From Allocoprobacillus sp002160865 (GTDB lineage: Bacteria; Bacillota_I; Bacilli_A; Erysipelotrichales; Coprobacillaceae), in contig NZ_AP031415.1 in the NCBI RefSeq assembly GCF_042850985.1, positions 558,001 through 622,000 on the forward strand: DNA of 64,000 nucleotides, read 5' to 3'. Position 1 is the stretch's first letter, and each line of letters begins with the position of its first letter. Below, one piece after another: positions 32,927-42,778 of the stretch. A program made the position numbers and the translations under genes. Below the pieces are notes generated by a model. That model worked only from the letters and a program-made list of their open reading frames with translations, was not told the origin of the DNA and searched no databases.

Positions 32927-35900
32927 ATGAAGAAGATTATTCAGATTTTGAAAAATAATCCAGCATATCTTGCAATGCTTAAAGGAAAAGGCGAGATTGT
33001 TGTATCTCACGCTAGTGATGAGGCGATTCTTATTGCTAGTGCTTTTTTCACTTGCCCAAAAATGATGCTGGTTATTAAAGATAGTTTATATCAGGCACAA
33101 CTTTTATATCAGGAGCTTTACCCTTTGCTTCATCAAAAAGTTGTCTTTTTTCCATGTGATGAATCTTTGCGTGTTGAAGCTCTGGCTTCTTCTCAAGAAC
33201 TTGTAGGAGAACGTATTCATGCATTGTCAAAGATTTCTTCACAACAGCCACTTGTTGTGATTTGTCATACCCAAAGTTATTTACGTTATTTACCACATCC
33301 TCAAATCTTTAAAAAACATACTCTGCATTTAGAAGTAGGAATGACGATTGATCCACTTTTTTTAAGAGAAAAGTTGATATATAGTGGTTATCAGATGATA
33401 CAGAGGGTGGATGAACCTTTCTATTATTCTAAACGTGGTGGAGTTATTGATGTTTATTCTATTCAATATGATAATCCTATTCGTATAGAATTTTTTGATG
33501 ATGAAATTGAAAGTTTACGTTTCTTTGACAAGAACACGCAACGCTCTTTAGAAAACGTGAAAGATGTTCTGATTTTACCAGCTACAGATATTCTTTATGA
33601 TGATCAGGATATTGAAAATGTGATTTCACAGATAGAAATGATGAAAGAACAGACAGATTGTGAAGAGTATCAAGATGAACTGGATGAGGACATTTCTATT
33701 GATATAGAAGCGATTAAAAATCATCAAAGTACATCCCGTCTGTATCAATATATGGGATTGTTTCCAACATCTACGACGTTACGTTCTTATTTTGATGATG
33801 TTCTGATTTTAACATCTAGCCAAGAAAAAATAAAAACTGTCTATCATCAATATGTAGAAGAAACATTTTATTATTCTCATGAATTACAAAGTATGGGGAA
33901 AATGGTTAAAGGACTTTCTTTATATCATGAATTACCTTCACTATTAACGAAATCAGACATAGATTTTCTAGATTTTAGAGAAAATGAAAAACAAATTGTC
34001 TTTTTCACTAGAGAAGTTCAATTATCTTTATTAAATGAAGCACAACTGATTCAACAGATTAAAGATTATTTAGTTCAAAATACCATTTTAATGTGTCTGG
34101 AAAATAGTCATCAGATTCAAATGATGACGGATTTACTAGAACAACACCAACTGAGTTATACTTTGATTGGTCATGATGATCATATTTATCAAGGTATTAA
34201 TATTTATATGGGGGAACTTTCAACAGGGATTGATTTTTGTGAAGAACATGTTGTCTTAATGACAGAAAAAGAATTATTTAAAGTCAATACCCAAAAGAAA
34301 AAAGGTTATATTAAATATAAAGATGCTAAAATTATTAATGATTATACGGAATTAAATATTGGTGACTATGTTGTTCATGATATTCATGGGATTGGACAAT
34401 ACATGGGAATTAAAACATTGGAAGTTAAAGGTTCTAAGAAAGATTATTTATATATTGCTTATAAAGGAAATGATACTTTATACATACCTGTAGAAAACTT
34501 TAAGCTAGTCAGAAAATACGCATCGAGAGATGGAAAAGTACCAAAGATTCATTCATTAAATAGTACTGAATGGCAAAAGGCGAAACAAAAAGTCAGAAAG
34601 AAAGTGGATGATCTGGCAGATCGTTTAATTGAAATTTATTCTCAAAGAATGAAACAGCCCGGTTTTGCTTTTCCAAAAGACGATGCTTTGCAGATACAGT
34701 TTGAAGAATGCTTTGGATATGAATTAACTCCAGATCAAAAAGAGGCTGTTAAAGAAATTAAGGCAGATATGGAAATGCCTCGTCCTATGGATAGATTATT
34801 GTGTGGAGATGTGGGATTTGGAAAAACTGAAGTTGCTTTACGTGCTTGTTTTAAAGCTATTTTAGGTGGTAAGCAAGTTGCTTTTCTATGTCCAACAACA
34901 ATATTATCTTCACAGCATTATCATACGATGATCAAACGATTTGAAAATTTCCCTGTTCAAGTTGCTTTATTAAATCGTTTTACTTCTACCAAACAAAGAA
35001 AACAGATTTTAGAAGATGTGAAAGAGGGAAAAATTGATTTATTAGTAGGAACACATCGTATTTTATCTAATGATGTTGTATTTAAAGATTTAGGATTGTT
35101 ATGTATTGATGAAGAACAACGCTTTGGTGTCAAACAAAAAGAAAAGATTAAAGAAATACGAAAAACAATTGATGTCTTGACCTTAACAGCGACACCCATA
35201 CCGAGAACTTTGCAAATGTCTTTAATGGGGATTCGTGGTTTATCACAAATTGAAACACCTCCATTAAATCGTTTGCCAGTTCAGACTTATGTCATGGAAA
35301 AGAACCCACAATTAGTGAAACAAGTGATTGAAAGAGAGTTAGGAAGAAAAGGGCAAGTATTCTATTTACATAACCAGACTGCCAATATTGAAAGTGTTGC
35401 TAATGAAATTGCCAGATTAGTGCCACAGGCTCGTATTGGAATTGGACATGGAAGAATGAGTAAGGATGAACTTGAAAAAGTCATGCAGTCATTTGTTGAT
35501 CATGAATATGATATTCTTGTGTGTACAACGATTATTGAAACGGGAATTGATATTCCTAATGCAAATACAATCATTATTGAAAATGCAGATCACTTTGGAT
35601 TATCTCAATTGTATCAGATTAAAGGACGTGTGGGGCGTAGTGAACGTTTAGCCTATGCTTATCTATTATATGCGAAAAACAAACAAATGAATGAAGAAGC
35701 AACGAAACGTTTAAAAGCAATCAAAGAATTTGCTCAATTAGGTAGTGGTTATAAAATCGCTATGCGTGACTTATCGATTCGAGGATCAGGCGATATACTA
35801 GGAGGAGAACAGGCTGGTTTTATTGATACAGTTGGATTTGACATGTATATGAAGATTCTTCAGGAAGCCATTGATGAAAAAACGGGTGAGAAAAAAGAAG

Positions 35901-36358
35901 AACAGGAAGTACCAGTTCAAAATGTTCCTGTAGATGGGTATATACCAGAAAACTATGTGGAAAATGATATGGAAAAATTAAATCTGTATCAACGTATTTA
36001 TAAAGCACAGCATTTAACACAGTTAAAGGCACTTGAAAGTGAGTTAAAGGATTTATATGGAACATTACCAAGAGAAGTTCAAAATATTGTATTCAAACGT
36101 CAATATGAAATCTTATGTACTGAACCATTTATTGATGAGGTCAAGGAAACGGGTAATGATGTTCAATTAATGCTGACACAGGAATTTTCTTCACATGTTG
36201 CAGGTGATCAGCTTTTTGAATTAGTCAATCGTTTATATGACAAACCACAATTAAAATATATTAAAAATGAAATTGTCATTGTCATTTCTACAACTGGAAA
36301 ATGGTTACCACATACAATAGAATTATTGAATGAATTAAAGAAAATGAATGAACAATAA
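32927..36358 (+). CDS. mfd: Transcription-repair coupling factor
   Basis: Mfd removes stalled RNA polymerase from lesions and recruits UvrA. The 1,143 residues include the UvrB-like N-terminal part, the RNA-polymerase-interacting domain (NIGDYVVHDIHGIGQYMGI near residue 475), Walker A (CGDVGFGKTEVALRA near residue 628), a DEEQ box (CIDEEQRFG near residue 727), the helicase C motif KGRVGRSERLAYAYLL near 905 and the C-terminal TRCF domain. The ATG follows GGAGATGATAAG, 13 bp after pth. The gene is complete. Confidence 0.98.
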   Translation: MKKIIQILKNNPAYLAMLKGKGEIVVSHASDEAILIASAFFTCPKMMLVIKDSLYQAQLLYQELYPLLHQKVVFFPCDESLRVEALASSQELVGERIHALSKISSQQPLVVICHTQSYLRYLPHPQIFKKHTLHLEVGMTIDPLFLREKLIYSGYQMIQRVDEPFYYSKRGGVIDVYSIQYDNPIRIEFFDDEIESLRFFDKNTQRSLENVKDVLILPATDILYDDQDIENVISQIEMMKEQTDCEEYQDELDEDISIDIEAIKNHQSTSRLYQYMGLFPTSTTLRSYFDDVLILTSSQEKIKTVYHQYVEETFYYSHELQSMGKMVKGLSLYHELPSLLTKSDIDFLDFRENEKQIVFFTREVQLSLLNEAQLIQQIKDYLVQNTILMCLENSHQIQMMTDLLEQHQLSYTLIGHDDHIYQGINIYMGELSTGIDFCEEHVVLMTEKELFKVNTQKKKGYIKYKDAKIINDYTELNIGDYVVHDIHGIGQYMGIKTLEVKGSKKDYLYIAYKGNDTLYIPVENFKLVRKYASRDGKVPKIHSLNSTEWQKAKQKVRKKVDDLADRLIEIYSQRMKQPGFAFPKDDALQIQFEECFGYELTPDQKEAVKEIKADMEMPRPMDRLLCGDVGFGKTEVALRACFKAILGGKQVAFLCPTTILSSQHYHTMIKRFENFPVQVALLNRFTSTKQRKQILEDVKEGKIDLLVGTHRILSNDVVFKDLGLLCIDEEQRFGVKQKEKIKEIRKTIDVLTLTATPIPRTLQMSLMGIRGLSQIETPPLNRLPVQTYVMEKNPQLVKQVIERELGRKGQVFYLHNQTANIESVANEIARLVPQARIGIGHGRMSKDELEKVMQSFVDHEYDILVCTTIIETGIDIPNANTIIIENADHFGLSQLYQIKGRVGRSERLAYAYLLYAKNKQMNEEATKRLKAIKEFAQLGSGYKIAMRDLSIRGSGDILGGEQAGFIDTVGFDMYMKILQEAIDEKTGEKKEEQEVPVQNVPVDGYIPENYVENDMEKLNLYQRIYKAQHLTQLKALESELKDLYGTLPREVQNIVFKRQYEILCTEPFIDEVKETGNDVQLMLTQEFSSHVAGDQLFELVNRLYDKPQLKYIKNEIVIVISTTGKWLPHTIELLNELKKMNEQ

Positions 36359-36420
36359 TTTGATATCAAAGAATAGTCAACGATTAGGATAAGAGTCATA
36401 TCTTTCAATATGATAACTTA

Positions 36421-36452
36421 AAAAACGGAATCAAAACAATGATTCCGTTTTT
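36421..36452 (+). terminator. Intrinsic terminator of mfd
   Basis: AAAAACGGAATCA and TGATTCCGTTTTT form a perfect 13-bp stem with a six-base loop and a T-run, about 60 bp after the mfd stop. Confidence 0.92.
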
Positions 36453-36879
36453 ATATAACAAGTTTTATTGAATTTTTCTATCTTTTAGAAATCTTTTCAA
36501 AAAGAAAGCTAAAAAATAGGGGAAAGTATAGAAATATTCATTGAATCCAATGTTTTTGTTTGCAAACTTGATTGCATAATGAATATCTAAATATTGATCA
36601 TCTCGAATCATAGAATTTATTTTGTGAGATTGCCTTATTTAACTATAAGTTTATCTTATCACAAAATTCAGGCTATTTTCAATGAGATACACACATTTTT
36701 CCAGCTGTTTATAGACTTTATATTCACATTTTTCCAACAATATTTTCTATTATCTATCACAATTTTCCAATTATAATCAAAAAAACTGTTGAATTAATAG
36801 ATTTCCATATAAAATATAACAGTTTATTACAAAAAAAGAGCTTAAGGAAATAACTCATAAAAAGTTATTTCGTATCGCT
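36453..36879. other. AT-rich intergenic region without a gene
   Basis: No ORF with a ribosome-binding site was found on either strand. The end of the stretch, about 36838-36886, has nested inverted repeats (GAGC/GCTC around AAATAACT/AGTTATTT) that probably form the terminator of the leftward dUTPase gene. Confidence 0.5.
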
Positions 36880-37332
36880 CTAATCATTTTGATAATTATC
36901 AATGATTTCGTCAATATCAATACCTAATTGAAAACCTAAAGTGAAGTAATCATCAATTGCATCTTGATAATCATCACTAGAATATTGATTTTGTACATTT
37001 AAAATAGATCGATGAATTTTAAAGAATAAAGAATAGATATCTAAGTTTTCAGGAATTTCTGTATGATTTTTAATACTATCAATACGAAGTTCATATCCTA
37101 TTGACATCAACATTGTTAAACCTTCAAGATATTTTTCTAATAGCTGTTGATGATTGATAGGTTCTTCTTTTTCCCAAAATAAATAGCAGCGAGATTCTAA
37201 AGAAACTTCTGATAAATCATGTAAAAAAGCAAGGATTTTCTGATTGATTCTTTTTGTATTCAGGATCTCATTTTTTGCTGTTTGAATTTCTCTGTTGACA
37301 TAAACTTGATAGAGTTTAGCGACATCATTCAT
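36880..37332 (-). CDS. Dimeric all-alpha dUTPase-like NTP pyrophosphatase
   Basis: A 150-residue all-helical protein of the dUTPase_2/MazG-like superfamily, which removes pyrophosphate from dUTP. The family features are LHDLSEVSLESRCYLFWEKE, with metal-binding acidic residues, followed by LLEKYLEGLTMLMSIGYEL in place of the usual E-x-x-D-x-L-H helix. The second acidic helix has E-G where many members have D-G, so a shift in metal coordination is possible. A GGGGTGG site precedes the ATG. It is monocistronic. Confidence 0.75.
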   Translation of the reverse strand: MNDVAKLYQVYVNREIQTAKNEILNTKRINQKILAFLHDLSEVSLESRCYLFWEKEEPINHQQLLEKYLEGLTMLMSIGYELRIDSIKNHTEIPENLDIYSLFFKIHRSILNVQNQYSSDDYQDAIDDYFTLGFQLGIDIDEIIDNYQND

Positions 37333-37385
37333 ATTTTACCACCCCTTATTATTATCATACTCCAATATGAATAAAATTTGAATGA

Positions 37386-37946
37386 TTAACCTAAAATATG
37401 AAGATGTTCCAATAAAATTTTTAATCCCATACAAATTAAAATGATACCACCAGCGATTTCAGCTTTGGCTTTATACTTCATACCAAAGACATGTCCAATT
37501 TTGACACCAGCCATTGAAATGATAAAAGTTGTTAAAGCAATGATGGAAATCGCTATGAAAATATTAACATTTAAAAAAGCAAAAGTGACACCAACAGCTA
37601 AGGCATCAATAGATGTTGCAATAGCAAGGGGTATCATGATTTTAGGTGAAAATTCTGTATTACAGCTTTCTTCATTTTCAAATGATTCTTTAATCATGTT
37701 GATACCAATCAAAGCTAATAAAATAAAAGCAATCCAATGGTCAATGCTTTCAATTTTATCTTTAAACTGAATGCCTAGAAGATAACCAAGTAAAGGCATG
37801 AAACCTTGAAAAAAACCAAAATAGCCACCACAAATGAGAGCATGTTTTAATTGAAGTTTTCTGGTTGATAATCCTTTACATATGCTTACTGCGAAGGCAT
37901 CCATTGATAAACCAATACCAATAATCAATATTTCTAAAAAACCCAT
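37386..37946 (-). CDS. mntP: Putative manganese efflux pump MntP
   Basis: A 186-residue membrane protein with six predicted helices, of the DUF204/MntP family. The paired signatures GIGLSMDAFAVSICKG near the N terminus and ATSIDALAVGVTFA in the second repeat carry the conserved Asp residues thought to bind Mn2+. The internal ATG at 37946 with GGAGGACAT upstream is chosen over a 15-codon longer reading. The short upstream region has an imperfect hairpin but not the yybP-ykoY manganese riboswitch. Confidence 0.9.
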   Translation of the reverse strand: MGFLEILIIGIGLSMDAFAVSICKGLSTRKLQLKHALICGGYFGFFQGFMPLLGYLLGIQFKDKIESIDHWIAFILLALIGINMIKESFENEESCNTEFSPKIMIPLAIATSIDALAVGVTFAFLNVNIFIAISIIALTTFIISMAGVKIGHVFGMKYKAKAEIAGGIILICMGLKILLEHLHILG

Positions 37947-38042
37947 ATGTCCTCCTTGTAATAAAAAAGACAGGCTGTAAAAAACAGACAAGTCTTTTTT
38001 ATTTTCATCACTTCCAAATTATAACAAGTATCTATATACGTG

Positions 38043-38639
38043 TCAAACGTCTTTTTTGATGTAATCAGTGCCGATTTTATGTGCTTCAAACTGATTATTT
38101 GTCAATTCTTGAATCTGTTTTAAAAAGTCTAAATCCCTGATATAACATTGATAACAGACTTGTTCTAAATATTGAATGTCAATACATTGTATATGTTGGA
38201 CTTTTAATAAATGTTCAAATTTACGTGTATAAGTATAATCAATAGTAATTGTGTATAAATCAACAGGCTCTTTTTCAACAATTTTAGCTTCTTTTAATGC
38301 TTGAGAGACACTTTGACTGTAAGCACGTGTTAAGCCACCAGCACCTAATTTAATGCCACCAAAATATCTAGTGACAATAGCGATGATATTTGTTAAACCT
38401 TGCATTTTTAATACATTCAACATAGGCATCCCAGCAGTTCCAGAGGGTTCACCATCATCATATGCACGTTCGTGTGTTCCAATGATATAAGCAACACAGT
38501 TATGTGTCGCTTGAGGATCACTGTATTTTTCAATGAGTTGTTTGGCTTGTTCAATTTGACTGCAAGGAATCAAATGACAAATAAATTCTGATTTTTTGAT
38601 GACAAGAGTATGAGTAGTATAATTTTCTACGGATATCAT
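38043..38639 (-). CDS. YigZ/IMPACT-family protein
   Basis: A 198-residue protein of the UPF0029 family. The signature GEPSGTAGMPMLNVLKMQGL followed by RYFGGIKLGAGGL is complete, and a C-terminal DUF1949 ferredoxin-like domain follows. The family binds nucleic acids or ribosome-associated factors, and its bacterial role is unclear. The ATG at 38639 follows AAAGGTGTGACC; the longer reading from 38756 would overlap the degV promoter. Confidence 0.92.
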   Translation of the reverse strand: MISVENYTTHTLVIKKSEFICHLIPCSQIEQAKQLIEKYSDPQATHNCVAYIIGTHERAYDDGEPSGTAGMPMLNVLKMQGLTNIIAIVTRYFGGIKLGAGGLTRAYSQSVSQALKEAKIVEKEPVDLYTITIDYTYTRKFEHLLKVQHIQCIDIQYLEQVCYQCYIRDLDFLKQIQELTNNQFEAHKIGTDYIKKDV

Positions 38640-38740
38640 ATGGTCACACCTTTCTTTCTTTATTATATATGATTTCATTTTATTGTCAAAAGTGTTATAA
38701 TAGTTAGAGAAAATTAACTGCGAGAAAGAGGGAGAGTAAA

Positions 38741-39604
38741 ATGACTCGAATTGCAATATTAGCTGATAGTGGTTGCCAAATAGAATTAAAACAATATGAA
38801 AATCAAGGAATATATATTGTTCCTTTATGTATTACAATGAAAAATCATACATATTTAGATCAACAAGATATAACAAGTTTAGAAGTCTTTGAAACAATGG
38901 AAAAAGAAGATATTATGGTGATGACATCACAACCGGCAACAGGTGAACTTGTGAATATTTTACAAAGAATCAAGGATGCAGGATATGATGAAGTGATTGG
39001 TTTACCTATTGCGACTGGCTTATCATCAACTTTAAATGGAATGAAAGTTGCTTCTGAGATGGTTGATATTCCAATCACATTAATTGATACAAAAGGGACA
39101 GCAGGGAATCAAAAATATCTGGTTTTTACTGCTGCCAAACTAGTTCAAGAAGGAAAAAGTATCAGAGAAATTCAAGTGATTCTTGAAGACATGATTCAAC
39201 ATTCTGGAACAATTATCATGGCTCCTAATTTAGAACATTTGAAAAAAGGTGGACGTATTACACCAGCTGTCGCGTTACTTGCTGGTATGTTGAAGATTGT
39301 TCCTGTTATGGAACTTAACTATGATTTAGGTGGAAAGATAGATGTTCTCGGTAAAGTGAGAACCCTTTCTAAAGCAAAGGCAACGCTTGTTAATCGTATG
39401 GTTGAATTAGGTGTTAATGCGAAAGAATATAAGATTACAATTGAACATGTGTTATGTGAAAGTTCTGCTTTAGATGTCAAACAGATGATTTTAGATAAAA
39501 TTGGTGAAGTAGAACTGGAATTAAGAGAACTTCCGGCAGTCGTAGGTGCCCATATGGGTGTTGGTGGTATCGGTGTTCAATATATTAAAAAATATATAGG
39601 ATAG
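38741..39604 (+). CDS. DegV-family fatty-acid-binding protein
   Basis: A 287-residue protein of the DegV/FakB family, which holds a fatty acid for phosphorylation by a FakA-type kinase. It begins with TRIAILADSGCQI, then TSQPATGELVNIL and GLSSTLNGMKVA; MAPNLEHLKKGGRITPAVALL near residue 165 is the conserved ligand-pocket segment. GAGAAAGAGGGAGAG precedes the ATG. It is 8 bp from the following small coiled-coil gene. Confidence 0.93.
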   Translation: MTRIAILADSGCQIELKQYENQGIYIVPLCITMKNHTYLDQQDITSLEVFETMEKEDIMVMTSQPATGELVNILQRIKDAGYDEVIGLPIATGLSSTLNGMKVASEMVDIPITLIDTKGTAGNQKYLVFTAAKLVQEGKSIREIQVILEDMIQHSGTIIMAPNLEHLKKGGRITPAVALLAGMLKIVPVMELNYDLGGKIDVLGKVRTLSKAKATLVNRMVELGVNAKEYKITIEHVLCESSALDVKQMILDKIGEVELELRELPAVVGAHMGVGGIGVQYIKKYIG

Positions 39605-39612
39605 GAGGAAGA

Positions 39613-39891
39613 ATGATGCCTTTATTTGATGATTTCACAAAGAAAGCAGCGAAGTTTACAGAAGAAGCAATTGATAAAACACAGGAACTGGCAGGGACTG
39701 CTAAGTTAAAATTAAAGATGAAAAACTTGGAATCAGATCGTGATGATGTTTTTCGTGAATTAGGAAAGTACTATTATCAACAAATTCATGATTCTGGTGT
39801 TATTGATGATGAGGTTATGGAAATGTATCGTCATATTGGTGAATACAATGATAAAATTGAAGAATTAAAAAGACAACTCAATGAAAGCTAG
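39613..39891 (+). CDS. Small coiled-coil protein
   Basis: A 92-residue, highly charged helical protein with long heptad-like stretches (AKLKLKMKNLESDRDDVFRE and the terminal YNDKIEELKRQLNE). Proteins of this kind are common behind degV in related Firmicutes and are annotated as hypothetical. The site AGGAGGAAGA precedes two adjacent ATGs. A terminator with its T-run starts at the stop codon. Confidence 0.7.
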   Translation: MMPLFDDFTKKAAKFTEEAIDKTQELAGTAKLKLKMKNLESDRDDVFRELGKYYYQQIHDSGVIDDEVMEMYRHIGEYNDKIEELKRQLNES

Positions 39892-39919
39892 GATGAATTC
39901 CGGCTTTTTCTTTTTTTTT
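39885..39919 (+). terminator. Terminator after degV operon
   Basis: GAAAGC-TA-GGA pairs with TCC-G-GCTTTTTC and is followed by TTTTTTTTT. It overlaps the stop codon of the small coiled-coil gene. Confidence 0.7.
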
Positions 39920-39954
39920 GAGATTTGTTATAATGTAAGAGAGGAGTGGTACAT

Positions 39955-41022
39955 ATGGATAAAAGATGGCATTATTTATTGGAATATATAGGAGCGCTTT
40001 TATGTGCCTTTTTAGCCAATATGGAATATTCATTTTCATATATGAATGGTATTCATCTCTTTTTATGGATTATTTATTTTTGTATGTTTTTATATTTTAG
40101 AGAGACTATCTTATATTGTTTTATTCATTTTTTCATGATATTTACTATTTTGATATCATGGATCATTGGTATAACAACAAATCCTCAGATTGTTCCTATG
40201 ATTTTTGATGTCATCATGATGATTGTTTTACTTGTTTTGGTTGTTGTAATGTTGATAAAACGAAAACATCTCCATCAAAAACAAAATGATTTTTTAATCA
40301 ATGAACTTAAAGATACTTTGTTGAGAGGAAATGGAACAGCCCAATATCCTTATATTTTAGATGAAAAGAAATTATCCTCATCATGGCAACAAATGGTTGA
40401 TGAATATCATCATCAAGTCATTTATGCTTTAAATGGTGCCGGACAAGAATATAAAGATGAGCATTTTGGCTTTGCTGATTGTATTTTAGCTGGAAAAAAA
40501 CATCAACAAGAATATCTTGGTGGTTACTGGACTTATCAAAGTGATAGACCAACTATTCAAAAGCAGGGAACATTATGGTTTCAAACCGTTATTTATGTGT
40601 CTTATGAGAATTGTCAAATCATATATGAGTTATTACAGGACCATCAAAAATGGCAAACTATTCAAAAATTGAGTTCATCTTTATCAAAAGCATCTTATCA
40701 TCATGCAATGCAAATACTTAAAGAACATGAAATATCTAAAAAGCATAGCCAAGTTTTACTTAAAGTGATTGGCATACATGATCATTTTTTAGATTCAGAG
40801 ATTATTTTGAAACTTTTAAAGTATCATTTTCAATTAACTCATTATCAAGAAGCTGTAGAATATCAATGTGGAATGATGTATTGTATCTATTGTATGTCAT
40901 ATCAAGGACAATGGTTTCAATGGATTCTTGAGGAAAACTGGAATCTTTATCCAATCCTCTATGAACCATCTATTTATTATGGAAAAGGTATTTATCAGCC
41001 ATTTCAAAAAGATTTTGTATAA
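39955..41022 (+). CDS. Uncharacterised membrane protein with long cytoplasmic domain
   Basis: A 355-residue protein that I do not recognise. Four hydrophobic segments fill residues about 8-105; a soluble part rich in H, Q, Y and K follows. The ATG at 39955 is preceded by GAGAGGAGTGG and by a TATAAT-like box at about 39929. It is followed by a strong terminator. The neighbours (another unknown gene and a WYL regulator) suggest a small regulated locus. Nothing in the sequence gives a reaction. Confidence 0.65.
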   Translation: MDKRWHYLLEYIGALLCAFLANMEYSFSYMNGIHLFLWIIYFCMFLYFRETILYCFIHFFMIFTILISWIIGITTNPQIVPMIFDVIMMIVLLVLVVVMLIKRKHLHQKQNDFLINELKDTLLRGNGTAQYPYILDEKKLSSSWQQMVDEYHHQVIYALNGAGQEYKDEHFGFADCILAGKKHQQEYLGGYWTYQSDRPTIQKQGTLWFQTVIYVSYENCQIIYELLQDHQKWQTIQKLSSSLSKASYHHAMQILKEHEISKKHSQVLLKVIGIHDHFLDSEIILKLLKYHFQLTHYQEAVEYQCGMMYCIYCMSYQGQWFQWILEENWNLYPILYEPSIYYGKGIYQPFQKDFV

Positions 41023-41038
41023 AGCAAAATCTTTTTTT
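41006..41038 (+). terminator. Terminator overlapping the stop codon
   Basis: AAAAAGATTTTG pairs with CAAAATCTTTTT, and a T-run follows. The right arm lies just after the stop of the membrane-protein gene. Confidence 0.85.
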
Positions 41039-41060
41039 AATGAAAAAATCAAAAAAAGTG

Positions 41061-41129
41061 TTTTAACTCCGTTTTTTCGGTGTTAAAATGGGTATAAAGT
41101 CATCTTCAAAATCATAAAATGGGTATAAT
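41061..41129 (+). promoter_or_regulatory. Repeats in the promoter region of the 41.1-kb operon
   Basis: TTTTAACTCCG and CGGTGTTAAAA form an 11-bp near-perfect inverted repeat around TTTTTT (41061-41088). The segment TAAAATGGGTATAA occurs at about 41083 and again at 41116, 33 bp apart; the second copy overlaps the likely -10 box of the following operon. The operon includes a WYL regulator, so these may be its operator sites. Confidence 0.45.
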
Positions 41130-41143
41130 GAGAGTACAAGGAG

Positions 41144-41755
41144 ATGACATATATGAAAAACAATTATCAAAAACAAGAAACGATTACTTTTATTCAAAAG
41201 AAAAATTATGTATTAAACATTATGAAAGATGCATCTATATTAGATTTATTTGCTGGGTGTTTACGTGAAAAAGAATTCAATCATTTGTTACATGATCAAA
41301 AAGTTTATCATCAACTTTTTATAGCTGCATTGAAGCATTTATATAGAGTTCAAAATTATCAGGATATGGAACATGATTTAATGATGATGAATAGTTTGTT
41401 TTCACATCAAGATTATTTAAAATTGAAAGAAGATATTTTTAAAAGAATAACCAGAAAAACGATCACATTGCAAGAATATTGTGTGATACGTTATTTAATT
41501 CCTTTTGAAAAGATGACTTTTTCTCAAGTGATTTCTATTCTTGAACATCAATATCATGTTGGAATATTAGATTGTGCAAAAATATGTCTATTAGAAGATG
41601 AATATCATTTGGCTTACCAATATTTATTACAATTAGATGACTGTCAAGATGATGTTGTTTTAGATTTACTTTGTAGTTACAGCATGAAAGATTATCTTTC
41701 ATTAATACGTCATTATAACAGGAAGAAAAGTTATCAGCTTGTTATGAGTCATTAG
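41144..41755 (+). CDS. Uncharacterised helical protein upstream of a WYL regulator
   Basis: A 203-residue (or 200 from the second ATG at 41153) soluble, mostly helical protein with no recognised domain. The site AAGGAGATGAC lies in front of the first ATG. It ends nine bases before the WYL gene, so they are co-transcribed. The high content of H, Y, Q and L and the helix-rich sequence recall TPR-like folds, but I see no clear repeat. Confidence 0.6.
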   Translation: MTYMKNNYQKQETITFIQKKNYVLNIMKDASILDLFAGCLREKEFNHLLHDQKVYHQLFIAALKHLYRVQNYQDMEHDLMMMNSLFSHQDYLKLKEDIFKRITRKTITLQEYCVIRYLIPFEKMTFSQVISILEHQYHVGILDCAKICLLEDEYHLAYQYLLQLDDCQDDVVLDLLCSYSMKDYLSLIRHYNRKKSYQLVMSH

Positions 41756-41764
41756 GAGTCTATT

Positions 41765-42760
41765 ATGGGAAAAAGAATGTTTTATGTGTTAAAGATTATT
41801 TTACAAACCCCCCACAAAGTGATTACAGCATTAGAAATACAAGAAAATTTAATGAAACAGGATATAAAAATTGAAATTAAGACTGTTTATTCTTGTATTA
41901 AACAAATCAATGATTTTTTTCACAGCTGGTTGGATAGAGATTTGATTATCTCTTATCATAAATTAGGTTATAAGATAGATGAAGATATATTTGATGATGG
42001 TGAATTACAGTTTTTATTGGATCAAATAGCATTTCATCAAGATTTGAACAGAGAAGATCAACAACATTTACAAAATAAGCTTCTTATGTTGTCTTCTTTT
42101 CACCAACAACAACGTTTAGTCAATTTTCAACCAAGCCAACGTCAACATTCTTTTTCTTTATTTGTGAATCTTTCTGTTATTATGAAAGCTATTGAACACC
42201 AAAAAGCCATATCTTTTCAATATATTGATTATAATATCCAGAATGAACAATTGATAGAAGTGGCTTCTCAAAGAGGAAATAAAGGTGACCAGTATATTGT
42301 TTCACCTTATTCATTCACTTCACAAAATAATCATTATTATATGATTGCCTATAATGAAAAACATCCTCAACAATTAACGAACTATCGTATTGATCGTATG
42401 CGTCAAATACAGACATTAAATAAAGGGTACATTGATATTCAAGAACAATTTGATATTCAAAATGAAATAGAAAAAATGATGAATATGTTCATTTCTCATC
42501 ATCGTGATACATTAGTGATTGAATGTGATTATAAGCAGCTAAGAGAAATGGTATCACGTTTTGGTCAACAGATGAAAGTACAACGTTTATATCAAGACAG
42601 ATTGTTGTTGACGATTGAAGATGTTTCAATATCAGAGGGACTGATCGGGTGGATTATGATGATGCAGACACAGATTAAAGTGATATCTCCTCAATATCTT
42701 CAAGATGAAATGAAGGCACGAATAAAAGCTATGCACAACCTTTATCAAGATGTGCTATAA
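41765..42760 (+). CDS. HTH-WYL transcriptional regulator
   Basis: A 331-residue regulator. The N terminus is a winged helix (TALEIQENLMKQDIKIEIKT) and the middle holds a WYL-type domain with YIVSPYSFTSQNNHYYMIAY near residue 180, followed by the YRIDRM segment. A C-terminal WCX domain ends the protein. It is preceded by an unknown helical protein in the same operon. The effector is unknown. It is followed after about 18 bp by the response-regulator gene. Confidence 0.88.
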   Translation: MGKRMFYVLKIILQTPHKVITALEIQENLMKQDIKIEIKTVYSCIKQINDFFHSWLDRDLIISYHKLGYKIDEDIFDDGELQFLLDQIAFHQDLNREDQQHLQNKLLMLSSFHQQQRLVNFQPSQRQHSFSLFVNLSVIMKAIEHQKAISFQYIDYNIQNEQLIEVASQRGNKGDQYIVSPYSFTSQNNHYYMIAYNEKHPQQLTNYRIDRMRQIQTLNKGYIDIQEQFDIQNEIEKMMNMFISHHRDTLVIECDYKQLREMVSRFGQQMKVQRLYQDRLLLTIEDVSISEGLIGWIMMMQTQIKVISPQYLQDEMKARIKAMHNLYQDVL

Positions 42761-42778
42761 TACTAACAGGTGATCAAA

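Noticed and set aside
37947..38042. yybP-ykoY manganese riboswitch before mntP
   Set aside because: The upstream region is too short and lacks the conserved loops; only an imperfect AT-rich hairpin is present.
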